A DNA stretch of 10,308 nucleotides from Clostridia bacterium (GCA_900770405.1 CAAGKL010000270.1:1-10308), one strand, 5' to 3'. Positions 1 to 8,147 are shown, numbered from the stretch's first letter. Notes: a model not told the origin generated them from the sequence alone. Numbers and translations: made by a program.

Positions 1-2086
1 ATACTGCGGAAACGTAATTTACGGACAAGCCGAAATGCTCGGCAACCATAGCGACGCCGAGTGAATGGTCGGCGTAATTTTTTTCTACAAACGAAATAAT
101 TTTCTTTTCGATGCCCTCTTCGCCGACGCTTTTTTTACTGCTTACAAGACCGCAAAGCGCGCTCAACATACGGTAGAGCTCGTCCTTGAGCTCGGCAACG
201 CTGCGACATTGCAGGAGCTTGTCCGCGGCGACATAGCTGTCGGCGAAATCCTCCTTGTAAATCAGGCTCAGCTCACTTATCGCCTTAATCATCGTGCCGA
301 TGATATTAAAAATCAGGCAGCGGATAATCGAAAGCGGAGGATTGCTCTGCTCAAAGCTCACCTCAAATATTTTGTCTACCGTATCGCTTACACGCGCAAA
401 ATCACCGAGCTTGATGCTGTCGATAAGCTGCTGTTCGAGCGCGAGCGAGTAGTTGTATTCGTATTTTGTGTGGCTCTTAAGGTCGGAAATCGTGAGATTT
501 TCACAGTTACACATAACGACCTTGTATTCAAGCACATCGAGCGCCTCCTTGTAGGCGGCGAAAATATGCGAAAGACTGCGGCATACGCCTGACTGCGCGA
601 CGGAAAAATAGAGGTTGAAGTTGTCCGTGCAGAAGCGCTGTGCTTTTTTGCTGACCTCGCGCATAGCGCGGGTGCAGAGCTCCTCCGTCTCAGCGTTGAA
701 TATGCCGGTGAGCATACCGTCCGCCTCGAAAACATATCCGGTGCCGTACTCCGCCATAAGCTCGGGGATTATGTTACGGATAATTGTGCCGGCGAGTGCA
801 GCATTTTCGCCTGCGGCGGAATGTTCGTCAAAGAACAGATCGGTACAGTCATCGATGTAGTATATCAGTACAACATAGCAGTCGTGGTCGAAATGAATAC
901 CGAGATTTTCAAGACTTTCCTCCGGCAGACTTGATGCGCCCTTGAGAAGATTTTGCAGAAAATTGTCACGCAGCGCCATATTCTGTTTTTCGAGCTGGGT
1001 GCTCAAAGCGCGGTTTTCCGAGAACGCCTCGGAAATCGCGTTTTTTATGTAGTCGTATTCGTTGCCGATTTCGGCGTTACCCTTCTTTCCGATAAGGCTG
1101 ATAATGCTGCTTATCGGGTTGTAGTTCTTGCGCAGGAAATAGCCGCAGGCAATGATAAACACAAGGATTGACAGCACAAGTATGCAGATGTCGACAATCA
1201 GCATGCGGTAGGATTTTGCCAGCACAACGCGCATCGGGGCGATCGACAGATATTTCCAGCTCGTGACGTCCGAGGTGCTGTAGGCGCAGAAGAGCCCGCC
1301 CTTTTCGTAGATGCTGCCGCTTTTGTCGAGCATCGAATACTCGGGAATATCCGATACGCCGGACGCCGCGCTGCTGCGGCAGAGTACGCGGTTTTCTGCA
1401 TCGATTATAAAAAAGGAAAACGCGCTGCCGTCGGAATACTTCTCGAAAAGCTTCAAAAATACGTCCGAGTCGATAACGATACACAAATATGCGCCGGTGC
1501 TCTCGAGCCGCAGCGAGACGAGCGGTTTTGCGAGAATAATGACAGGCGACGAGCCGCTCAGCCCCGCCATATTCGTCGGGCTGTAGCTTATGTTGCTGCC
1601 GGATATGCCGACGAGCCAGGCGTCATAGTCAGTTTCGGGGTAGTACATATCGTGAAAGTCGCGAGTGTTGTTGCAGACCTTCGAGGAAAGAATGTAATCG
1701 TTGGCGGCGGAATAGATGAAAATGTCCGCCGTGTTGCCGTACATCGCGCGGTAATTTTTAAGGACGTCGGATATTCTCGTGATGAGATACTGCGTATCAC
1801 CGCCGGAAATATTGCTCCGCCCGATAAAGCTCATAATATTTTCATTCATCAGTATCTGGTTTGCAAGATTTCCCGTTTCGTTTATAACACCGTCCATGCC
1901 GGTCTGTATCTGGTTGAGTAGGTGCACGTTTTTGTCCTTTATTTCTTCTCGCAGGATTGCGGAGGAATTGCCGTAGGAGGAGAGCAGTGAGATGATAAAT
2001 ATGACCGCAATCACAAAATATGACAGGGCGAGCGATATGAAAACGCTCTTTTCGGTGAACGGGGTTCTGTGTCCTTCGAGCTTCAC
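1..2086 (-). CDS. Membrane-anchored sensor / AraC-family transcriptional regulator (YesN-like), 3' end cut by window edge
   Basis: This is a one-piece sensor and transcription factor, likely the activator of the divergent operon. Translating the minus strand from 2086 gives 695 codons without a stop. A first membrane helix lies at about residues 15-36 and a second at about 295-318 (MLIVDICILVLSILVF). Between them is an extracellular region of about 260 residues, the size and position of a Cache-type ligand-binding domain. After the second helix come a helical linker, a YesN-like cytoplasmic region containing ALRDNFLQNLLKG, and the start of an AraC helix-turn-helix (about 659-695, with VAEHFGLSVNYVSAV). 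The second helix-turn-helix, about 80 residues, must lie left of the window. The GTG start is chosen because AAGGAGG sits 10 nt upstream and the short charged N-terminus runs directly into the first helix. The overall plan matches Paenibacillus/Clostridia sensor-AraC proteins of about 750-780 residues. The ligand is unknown. Confidence 0.9.
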   Translation of the reverse strand, partial: MKLEGHRTPFTEKSVFISLALSYFVIAVIFIISLLSSYGNSSAILREEIKDKNVHLLNQIQTGMDGVINETGNLANQILMNENIMSFIGRSNISGGDTQYLITRISDVLKNYRAMYGNTADIFIYSAANDYILSSKVCNNTRDFHDMYYPETDYDAWLVGISGSNISYSPTNMAGLSGSSPVIILAKPLVSLRLESTGAYLCIVIDSDVFLKLFEKYSDGSAFSFFIIDAENRVLCRSSAASGVSDIPEYSMLDKSGSIYEKGGLFCAYSTSDVTSWKYLSIAPMRVVLAKSYRMLIVDICILVLSILVFIIACGYFLRKNYNPISSIISLIGKKGNAEIGNEYDYIKNAISEAFSENRALSTQLEKQNMALRDNFLQNLLKGASSLPEESLENLGIHFDHDCYVVLIYYIDDCTDLFFDEHSAAGENAALAGTIIRNIIPELMAEYGTGYVFEADGMLTGIFNAETEELCTRAMREVSKKAQRFCTDNFNLYFSVAQSGVCRSLSHIFAAYKEALDVLEYKVVMCNCENLTISDLKSHTKYEYNYSLALEQQLIDSIKLGDFARVSDTVDKIFEVSFEQSNPPLSIIRCLIFNIIGTMIKAISELSLIYKEDFADSYVAADKLLQCRSVAELKDELYRMLSALCGLVSSKKSVGEEGIEKKIISFVEKNYADHSLGVAMVAEHFGLSVNYVSAV

Positions 2087-2096
2087 GGCAGTGTAT

Positions 2097-2103
2097 CCTC
2101 CTT
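2097..2103 (-). promoter_or_regulatory. Ribosome binding site of the AraC-family regulator
   Basis: Read on the minus strand this is AAGGAGG, a near-perfect Shine-Dalgarno sequence. It lies 10 nt before the GTG at 2086-2084. It decides the start in favour of GTG over any later ATG, since the next in-frame ATG falls after the first transmembrane helix. Confidence 0.8.
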
Positions 2104-2120
2104 TTCCAAAATGTGCTTTT

Positions 2121-2149
2121 ATTGTAGCACATAACGAAAGCTTTTGCAA
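2121..2149 (-). promoter_or_regulatory. Promoter of the AraC-family regulator (sigma-A type)
   Basis: Read on the minus strand, TTGCAA (2149-2144) is followed by a 17-bp spacer and TACAAT (2126-2121). A TG one base before the -10 box gives an extended -10. Transcription would start near 2114, leaving a leader of about 28 nt that contains the AAGGAGG site. The hexamers match the consensus at 4/6 and 5/6. An inverted repeat (2111-2132) overlaps the -10 box, so repression or autoregulation is possible but not shown. Confidence 0.6.
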
Positions 2150-2223
2150 CGGAAAATTTTTCACCGCGCCCAAAAAACTTGATAAATACGTGCATATCGT
2201 AGAAATTTTCACACGATAGTAAA

Positions 2224-2234
2224 AACTGACAGTT
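2224..2234. promoter_or_regulatory. Short palindrome upstream of the operon -35 box (candidate operator)
   Basis: AACTG-A-CAGTT is a perfect 5-bp inverted repeat around one central base. It ends 4 nt before the proposed -35 box of the plus-strand operon, where class II activators bind. A palindrome this short can arise by chance, and AraC proteins more often use direct repeats, so the assignment is tentative. Confidence 0.25.
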
Positions 2235-2238
2235 GAAG

Positions 2239-2267
2239 TTGCGGGGGTGGTGAGAGTAAAATAGAAT
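2239..2267 (+). promoter_or_regulatory. Candidate promoter of the binding-protein/lyase operon
   Basis: TTGCGG (2239-2244), a 17-bp spacer and TAGAAT (2262-2267) form a sigma-A-type promoter. The -10 box is good (5/6) and the -35 box poor (3/6), as is common for promoters that need an activator. The start site would be near 2274, giving a very short leader of about 16 nt that still includes the GGAGG at 2277-2281. The short leader is a reason for caution; a start further upstream is possible. Confidence 0.4.
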
Positions 2268-2276
2268 ATGAAAAAA

Positions 2277-2281
2277 GGAGG
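2277..2281 (+). promoter_or_regulatory. Ribosome binding site of the solute-binding protein
   Basis: GGAGG, preceded by a run of A, lies 8 nt before the ATG at 2290. It fixes that ATG as the start rather than the out-of-frame ATG at 2268, which has no such site. Confidence 0.8.
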
Positions 2282-2289
2282 GTCGAGAG

Positions 2290-3858
2290 ATGAAAAGACT
2301 TGTGCCGTGCGCGGCGCTTTGCGCTGTGCTTATGTTCGGCGGGTGCGCTGCGGAGAAGGACGCGTCGGTGTATCCGGTGGATACCGATGCGGAGCTGACC
2401 TATTGGGCGCCGCTGGGGGATATAGTGTCGCAGGTGTGCTCGAATCTTGGTGATACGGAATTTGCACAGGCGTTGGAAAAACAGACCGGTATAAAGGTCA
2501 GGTTTATCCACTCGGAAAACGATAATATGACCGAGGCGTTCCAGGTGATGATTGCCTCCCACAATCTGCCCGATATTATAGAAAGCAACTGGCAGTATTA
2601 TCCCGGCGGGGCAGGGCGCGCCGTTACCGACGGCTACATAATTTCACTCGACAAGCTCAAGGAGGAATATTCCCCGAACCTGGCAAGGGTTCTGAGCGAA
2701 AACAGGGAGCTTTTGCGGCAGATGAAGCAGGAGGACGGCGGAGTGAATTATTACCCGTTCCTGCGGCTCGATGATGAGCTTTTGGTGACGCGTGGGCTGG
2801 TGCTGCGAAAGGACTGGCTCGATGAGCTGGGGTTGGCGGTGCCGGAGACGATTGACGAGTGGACGGAGGTTCTGACCGCGTTCCGTGATGCAAAGGGCGC
2901 TAGTGCGCCGATAAGCTTTGAGCAGAGCTGCCGCGGCTTCGGCGAGGCATACGGCGTGGTGAATAACTACTACATTGAGGACGGTAGTGTAAAAAGCAGG
3001 CTGCTTTCGCCGGAATATAAGCAATTTTTACAGAAAATGCACGAGTGGTACGAAAACGGGCTGATTGCGAAAAATTATTCCAATCTCGACACCCAGGCAG
3101 TTGGTATTAATATGCTGACCTCAAAGTCGGGCGCGTGCTTTACCCACGCCGGCAGCGGCATAGGGAAATGGCTCGAAAACGAAAACAGACCCGAGGGGTT
3201 CGATCTTGTCGGAGCGAAATTCCCGGTGTTGACGCACGGTGACGAGCCTGTTCTGGAATATAAGGACGCGAAAATTTCGTGGCTCGGCGCAGCAATTACG
3301 ACGATGTGCAGCGATCCGCAGCTTGCTGCGCGGCTGCTTGATTACGGCTACAGCGAGGCTGGGCATATGCTTTACAACTTCGGCATCGAGGGCGAGAGCT
3401 ACGTGATAAAGAACGGTCAGCCGGAATTTACCGACAGGGTGACAAATTCGCCCGACGGAAGCTATTTCGCAAACGCGCTCGCGCGGTATGCGAGAAGCTC
3501 TTACAGCGGTCCGTTCGTACAGGACGTCAGATATATCGAGCAGTATTACACGCACGAGCAGCAAAAGCAGGCGGTCAGCGCGTGGTCTGAAGGCAGAGAA
3601 TGCGATGACGGCATCGCCGGAATTGTGCTGACGAGCGAGGAGGAAAACGAAATTCTGGCGCTTATGACGGACACATCGGAATATTCGACGCAGATGTATA
3701 ACAGCCTGATTATGGGCGCGGCGTCCTTTGGCGAATATGATAAGTACATAAACGAGCTTAAAAGGCTCGGTGTGGACAGAATACTTGAGATTTACAACGA
3801 CGCGCTTACGCGTCAGAATAAGCAGGAAACGGCTTTGAAAGGAGATAACCGTGAATAG
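2290..3858 (+). CDS. ABC transporter sugar-type solute-binding lipoprotein (LipO/YtcQ-like)
   Basis: The 522-residue product is probably the extracellular receptor of an ABC importer for oligosaccharides. It would be tethered to the outer face of the membrane by a lipid on Cys19. The signal peptide is MKRLVPCAALCAVLMFGG followed by Cys19; the lipobox is slightly unusual, with Phe at -3. The mature protein shows features of the large family-1 binding proteins: an early YWAPLGD strand, a KQTGIKVRFI segment, NLPDII, and the block LVLRKDWLDELGLAVPETID leading into EW, a strong family hallmark. The length fits the usual 500-560 residues. The start is supported by GGAGG 8 nt upstream. It is the first gene of the plus-strand operon and its last 8 nt overlap the lyase gene, so the two are likely translationally coupled. 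Family assignment is confident; the ligand is unknown. No permease or ATPase gene is adjacent, so its partners must be outside the window. Confidence 0.93.
   Translation: MKRLVPCAALCAVLMFGGCAAEKDASVYPVDTDAELTYWAPLGDIVSQVCSNLGDTEFAQALEKQTGIKVRFIHSENDNMTEAFQVMIASHNLPDIIESNWQYYPGGAGRAVTDGYIISLDKLKEEYSPNLARVLSENRELLRQMKQEDGGVNYYPFLRLDDELLVTRGLVLRKDWLDELGLAVPETIDEWTEVLTAFRDAKGASAPISFEQSCRGFGEAYGVVNNYYIEDGSVKSRLLSPEYKQFLQKMHEWYENGLIAKNYSNLDTQAVGINMLTSKSGACFTHAGSGIGKWLENENRPEGFDLVGAKFPVLTHGDEPVLEYKDAKISWLGAAITTMCSDPQLAARLLDYGYSEAGHMLYNFGIEGESYVIKNGQPEFTDRVTNSPDGSYFANALARYARSSYSGPFVQDVRYIEQYYTHEQQKQAVSAWSEGRECDDGIAGIVLTSEEENEILALMTDTSEYSTQMYNSLIMGAASFGEYDKYINELKRLGVDRILEIYNDALTRQNKQETALKGDNRE
3838..3844 (+). 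promoter_or_regulatory. Ribosome binding site of the lyase, inside the upstream gene
   Basis: AAAGGAG lies within the last codons of the solute-binding protein gene, 6 nt before the GTG at 3851. It supports that GTG, which gives a proper signal-peptide N-terminus (MNRKFRSLLALM) whose basic residues would be lost if the next in-frame ATG were used. Start and stop codons interlock as GTGAATAG. Confidence 0.75.
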
Positions 3859-6800
3859 AAAATTTAGGAGCTTGCTTGCATTAATGACAGCGGCGATGAT
3901 GCTGCCGCAGCCGACCTTTGCACAGGGGACGCTTGCGGTAAACGAGAGCTTTGACTCGTACGCGACAAATTATGTGCCGGATATTACCGTTAGCGGAAAG
4001 GGAATTGCGGTCGGTGAATACGCCGAGCGCGATAAGGGGCTTAAATTTCTTCTCGGCGCGGGTGAGAAAAAGGCGGAATTTGCCGCAGTGCTTGAGAAAC
4101 AATTCTTTATTTCGTTCGATATCAAGTCGGAAAACCGCTTTGACGGCAGTGTTAATATGAAAAACGGCACGACGGCATTTTCCCTTGTAAATTTCGAGGA
4201 CGGCGCGCTGAAGTCGCACAATAACGACACTCTCGCATCGGTCGGGACAAAAAAACGCAATATTTTAATCGGCGTCAATCTTCTGAGCCGCAAATACAGC
4301 ATATATTCGGATAAAAAGCTCATATGCGAGGATTATTTCGCGAACTCGCTGTCGATGCGCAAAACGACGGGAATTGAATTTGCATTTTCGTCGGAGGCGG
4401 GCGGTGCACTTGTTATCGACAACGTAAACATCGGCAGCGGCGAGGCGCAGCCCGACAGGGTATATCCGACCTCAGAGTATTCAGACGCCGAGATGAGCGG
4501 CGATGTGTGGACGAAGAATGTCACCGACAGTACATATATGACCTGCGATTTTTCCAAAAGCGCGCGGATAAACGCGACATATAACGCGAAGGACAATATT
4601 CTCGAGATCGCAGCCGACAAGGACGGAAACGAGTATTGCGGCTTTGAGCGCACCGGCAGCCAGGATATGCACCTTGACATACAGACGGCGGCGTATGATT
4701 CGGATTTGCTCGTTTATGAATTTGACTTATATAATGAAAGTAATTCCTCCGCGGTTCAGGTGAATTTCAAGGACAGGAACAATAATTACCAGATTTTGTG
4801 CAGTCTGTCCGCGGGCGGCGTGCTTACGGTGGGAGATAAGAGAACGAGTGTCGACCTCAAAAAATGGCACAGAATTTCGATTGTTTACGATAAATATGAG
4901 CAGGAGTTCTCCGGGTACATGGACGGCGAGCTGTTCGCAGACAGGATTGCGGCGAACCGGGATTTCGATTATTCGCAGATTTTGATTTGGCGCTTCCATG
5001 TGCAGGGTTCGGGCTCGGGCGAGAAATTCCGTATAGACAACCTGCGCATATACGGCGGTGCGGCTCCGTCGGACGGACAGACGGCGGGCGGTGACAACAC
5101 GGTTGAAATCAGCAGTGCGCACGTGTGGGAGAATGACACCGAGCAGCGCGCGTTTATGGCGGATAAGGTCGGCTATCATATGCGCAGCTCACTTTTGTAC
5201 GCCGACAGCGAAAAGCGCAAAATCGATATGAAAAACGTAAACGGCAGACTGCTTGCGCCGCTCGATATGCTCGACACAGCGTTTAAAATCAAGGCGGACT
5301 TTGACCCGCAAACAGGGAAGATAACCTTGCCCGACGGCGAGCTGCAATTGGGCAGCAGCGAGGCGGTTTTTGCAGGAAAGAGCGTGACGCTCTGCACTGC
5401 GCCCGAGCTGATTGACGGCACGGTGTATGTGCCGATGCGCAGCGTGTGCGAGGATTTGCTCGGTAAGACGGTATTTTACGACAACACGGCGATAAGCGGC
5501 GGCATGCTGATTATCGGCGGCGAGCAGACGGCAGCACAGGCGGAAAAGCTCGATTTGCAAAAACTCAACGACTTTTTGTTCTATGAGCGCCCGACGCCGA
5601 AGCGGATTTTGGAGGATTACAGAAAATCCGAGCTTGCCGGTGTACACCCGAGACTGCTTGCGACGAAGGATGACTTTGAGCGGATAAAGGGGCTTGTGAC
5701 AACAGATGAGCATATGAAAAAATGGTATGCGCAGCTGATCGGGCGGGCAAACGGATATCTGGACACTCCGGCGGCTGTCTATGAGATACGCGACGGTATG
5801 CGGCTGTGGTACGTCTGCAATGAGGTGGTTGAGTCAGTGACTGCGCTGTCGCTGGCGTACAGGCTGACCGGAGATGAAAGATATGCCGAGCGCGCATGGG
5901 CAGACCTGGCAGCGGTGACGGAGTTCCCGAACTGGAACCCGTCGCACCATATCGACGTCGCCTCGATGGCGATTGCCTATTCGATAGGCTATGACTGGCT
6001 CTATGATTATCTGACCCCGGAGCGGCGCGCGATTATGGAAAAGGGAATATACAGCCAGGCGTTTTACGATTATAACCTCTCCTACCAGAGCACGGCGAGC
6101 CCGATGGGCAATGGTGTCATTATGGAGAATAACCATAATGCCGTGATGAACGGCGGCGCGGTTATGATGAGTATGGCGTTTATGGACGTGTACCCCAAGC
6201 TTGCGTCGTATTTTATCTCGAGCGCAGTCCGATGCACAGAATACACCGCGTGGCACTTCGCGCCGGAGGGATCGTGGTACGAGGGCACGAGCTACGGCAT
6301 AATGACGCTGAGATTTTACGCCTATGAGCTTGCGCCGCTTGATATGATACTCGGCGAGACTTTCTCACTTAGGGAGGTTGAGGGAATGAGCACCGCGGCG
6401 CGCGTCGTTGTGACGATGCAGTGCCCGGACGGCGCGTATAAATTCGCCGACCACAGCGGCTCAAACGGCGTTGAATATGACGCCGGCGTGACCTGGTTCG
6501 CAAATTTCTACGGCGACAGTATGACACCGTCCGCGTGGTATTCAACCTTTGACATAAACTACGGCGAGGATGACACGCTCGCCCGCACGATGCTTTGGTA
6601 CAGACCCGAATTTGCTGACGGCGGCGATATTTCGGAGAAGGATTATTTCTACCCGGCGACCGACGTTGTTGTTATGCACGACGGCTGGGGCAAAAATGCA
6701 CACGGACTTGTCGGGCTGAAGGGCGGTATGCCATCGGTCGACCACGGGCATATGGACATCGGCAGCTTCGGGTTCTTCTCGGACGGCGTGGAATGGGCGA

Positions 6801-8134
6801 CCGATATGGGCTATGAGGACTACAATCTGCCGCGGTATTTTGCGGGCTCATTTGACGATGCACCGAGATGGACCTATTATCGGCTTCGTGCGGAGGCGCA
6901 TAACTGTCTGGTGATAAACCCCGATGAGCGCGGCGGCTTTGACCCGAATGTGAACGCTGATGTGGTGCGGTTTGAAAGTGCCGGAAAGGGCGCAATCGCC
7001 GTTGTGGATATGACGGACAGCTATGGTGCGGCGAAGGTGAAAAATGCGAGGCGCGGATTCTTCTACACTGATGACCGCCGTTCGCTGGTGGTGCGCGATG
7101 AGGTTGAGCTCACAAAGAGCGCAGAGCTTGACTGGTTTATGATAACAAGACAGAAGGCTGAAATTGACGGAAAATCGGTAATTCTGACCGATAAGACGGA
7201 CAGCGGACGAAAGCTAAAGCTTGACTTTGCCGCAAGCGGCGACTTTGAGCTTTCGGCGGCGACACCTGCGCCGCTCGGCACAAGTCCGCACCCGGACGGA
7301 ATGAAGGATAATTCCGAATATACGAGAATACGGTTCGTTATGAAGGCGGACGGCGGCGAAAATGCGAGCATTACAGCCAAGCTGACGCCGATGAGCTGGG
7401 AGCTCGGCTCGGCAGTGACGGACTACGACAAGCCGATTGACGAGTGGAGCATACCGGAGGGTGAGATGCTGAAGAATGTGAGCCTTGACGAAATATATGT
7501 AAACGGCGTGAGCGTGCCGCTCAATTCCGACAGCATCAGGTACTATTATCCGAAGGATATGACGGCTGTGCCGGAGGTGAGCGCGGTCAGCAATGAATTT
7601 GACGTTGCGGTGGAAAATGCGCCGAGCCTTGACGGCGAGACGAAAATCACGGTCAGCGAAAAGGGCAGACCCGAAAATAAGAAGGTCTACACCGTAAAAT
7701 TCGAGCTTTTGAAGGACACGGACTATCCGGGTGTGCGCGAGATAGCGCCGGTCAGCATTTCGGCAAGTGCAGAGCCGCAGCAGGTGAATAACGTGCAGAA
7801 TTTGCTCGACCGCGACACGGCGACGAGATGGTCGGCGGATATGGTTGAGTCGGTGACGCTGGATCTGGGCGGCGTGCAGAGCTTTGACAAGGTGATTATG
7901 GCATTTTTCAGCGGCACGGCGCGGCAGTATAAATTCAAAATTGAGGTGTCGGCAGACGGAGAGAACTGGAGCAAGGTGTTCGATGGCGAATCCGCCGGCG
8001 GCACAGACGGATACGAGGCGTTTGACATAGGCGCGCAGAATGCGCGATATGTGAGAATTACCGGAAATAACGGCAGCAATGTGAACACGTGGAACAGCTG
8101 GACTGAGGTAGCGGTTGCCGAGAGTGTGCGGTAA
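3851..8134 (+). CDS. Secreted multidomain polysaccharide lyase, heparinase II/III fold
   Basis: The 1427-residue product is probably an extracellular lyase that cuts an acidic polysaccharide by beta-elimination. Domains in order: signal peptide 1-24 (TFA cleavage site before QG); LamG/concanavalin-like module about 31-196; a second about 215-402; copper-amine-oxidase-N stalk domain about 436-556 (ends GGMLIIGG); helical toroid from HPRLL at 599 to about 900; heparinase II/III beta domain about 925-1140; cadherin-like beta sandwich about 1210-1290; F5/8 type C (discoidin, CBM32-like) domain about 1296-1425. Candidate catalytic residues are Asn761 and His762 (ENNHNAV), Tyr815 (EGSWYEGTSYG) and His965 (DHGHMD). 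Candidate metal ligands are His967, Asp985 and His1017 (EAHN). Their spacings resemble those recalled for Pedobacter heparinase II. Many relatives are 600-900 residues, so this is unusually large. The PL family and substrate are not assignable by eye. No cell-wall anchor is seen; the stalk and binding domains may hold it near its substrate. Confidence 0.9.
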   Translation: MNRKFRSLLALMTAAMMLPQPTFAQGTLAVNESFDSYATNYVPDITVSGKGIAVGEYAERDKGLKFLLGAGEKKAEFAAVLEKQFFISFDIKSENRFDGSVNMKNGTTAFSLVNFEDGALKSHNNDTLASVGTKKRNILIGVNLLSRKYSIYSDKKLICEDYFANSLSMRKTTGIEFAFSSEAGGALVIDNVNIGSGEAQPDRVYPTSEYSDAEMSGDVWTKNVTDSTYMTCDFSKSARINATYNAKDNILEIAADKDGNEYCGFERTGSQDMHLDIQTAAYDSDLLVYEFDLYNESNSSAVQVNFKDRNNNYQILCSLSAGGVLTVGDKRTSVDLKKWHRISIVYDKYEQEFSGYMDGELFADRIAANRDFDYSQILIWRFHVQGSGSGEKFRIDNLRIYGGAAPSDGQTAGGDNTVEISSAHVWENDTEQRAFMADKVGYHMRSSLLYADSEKRKIDMKNVNGRLLAPLDMLDTAFKIKADFDPQTGKITLPDGELQLGSSEAVFAGKSVTLCTAPELIDGTVYVPMRSVCEDLLGKTVFYDNTAISGGMLIIGGEQTAAQAEKLDLQKLNDFLFYERPTPKRILEDYRKSELAGVHPRLLATKDDFERIKGLVTTDEHMKKWYAQLIGRANGYLDTPAAVYEIRDGMRLWYVCNEVVESVTALSLAYRLTGDERYAERAWADLAAVTEFPNWNPSHHIDVASMAIAYSIGYDWLYDYLTPERRAIMEKGIYSQAFYDYNLSYQSTASPMGNGVIMENNHNAVMNGGAVMMSMAFMDVYPKLASYFISSAVRCTEYTAWHFAPEGSWYEGTSYGIMTLRFYAYELAPLDMILGETFSLREVEGMSTAARVVVTMQCPDGAYKFADHSGSNGVEYDAGVTWFANFYGDSMTPSAWYSTFDINYGEDDTLARTMLWYRPEFADGGDISEKDYFYPATDVVVMHDGWGKNAHGLVGLKGGMPSVDHGHMDIGSFGFFSDGVEWATDMGYEDYNLPRYFAGSFDDAPRWTYYRLRAEAHNCLVINPDERGGFDPNVNADVVRFESAGKGAIAVVDMTDSYGAAKVKNARRGFFYTDDRRSLVVRDEVELTKSAELDWFMITRQKAEIDGKSVILTDKTDSGRKLKLDFAASGDFELSAATPAPLGTSPHPDGMKDNSEYTRIRFVMKADGGENASITAKLTPMSWELGSAVTDYDKPIDEWSIPEGEMLKNVSLDEIYVNGVSVPLNSDSIRYYYPKDMTAVPEVSAVSNEFDVAVENAPSLDGETKITVSEKGRPENKKVYTVKFELLKDTDYPGVREIAPVSISASAEPQQVNNVQNLLDRDTATRWSADMVESVTLDLGGVQSFDKVIMAFFSGTARQYKFKIEVSADGENWSKVFDGESAGGTDGYEAFDIGAQNARYVRITGNNGSNVNTWNSWTEVAVAESVR

Positions 8135-8147
8135 GAAAGGAAAAGCG

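Larger units (their letters stand above)
2087..2289. other. Divergent intergenic control region
   Basis: This 203-bp gap separates the divergent regulator gene and the binding-protein operon. It contains both promoters. It also contains the inverted repeats ATGTGC-N10-GCACAT (2111-2132), TATCGT-N12-ACGATA (2195-2218) and AACTG-A-CAGTT (2224-2234), and an A/T-rich direct repeat ending in TTTTCAC (2158-2164 and 2206-2212). No open reading frame with a ribosome binding site and no terminator hairpin was seen. The arrangement is typical for an AraC-type regulator controlling its neighbour. Which repeat, if any, is the operator cannot be told from one sequence. Confidence 0.7.

Noticed and set aside
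65..592. A 175-codon open frame on the plus strand.
   Set aside because: It lies opposite the continuous regulator frame, which has clear AraC helix-turn-helix and YesN-like sequence. The product has no recognisable family and no convincing ribosome binding site.
2137..2144. The palindrome AAAGCTTT in the regulator's promoter spacer.
   Set aside because: It is only 8 bp and A/T-rich, so it is expected by chance in such a region, and it has no partner element.
2268..2453. A short plus-strand frame starting just upstream of the solute-binding protein.
   Set aside because: It has no ribosome binding site of its own, runs through that of the next gene and overlaps its signal peptide out of frame. 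It was considered as a leader peptide, but its length and overlap argue against this.
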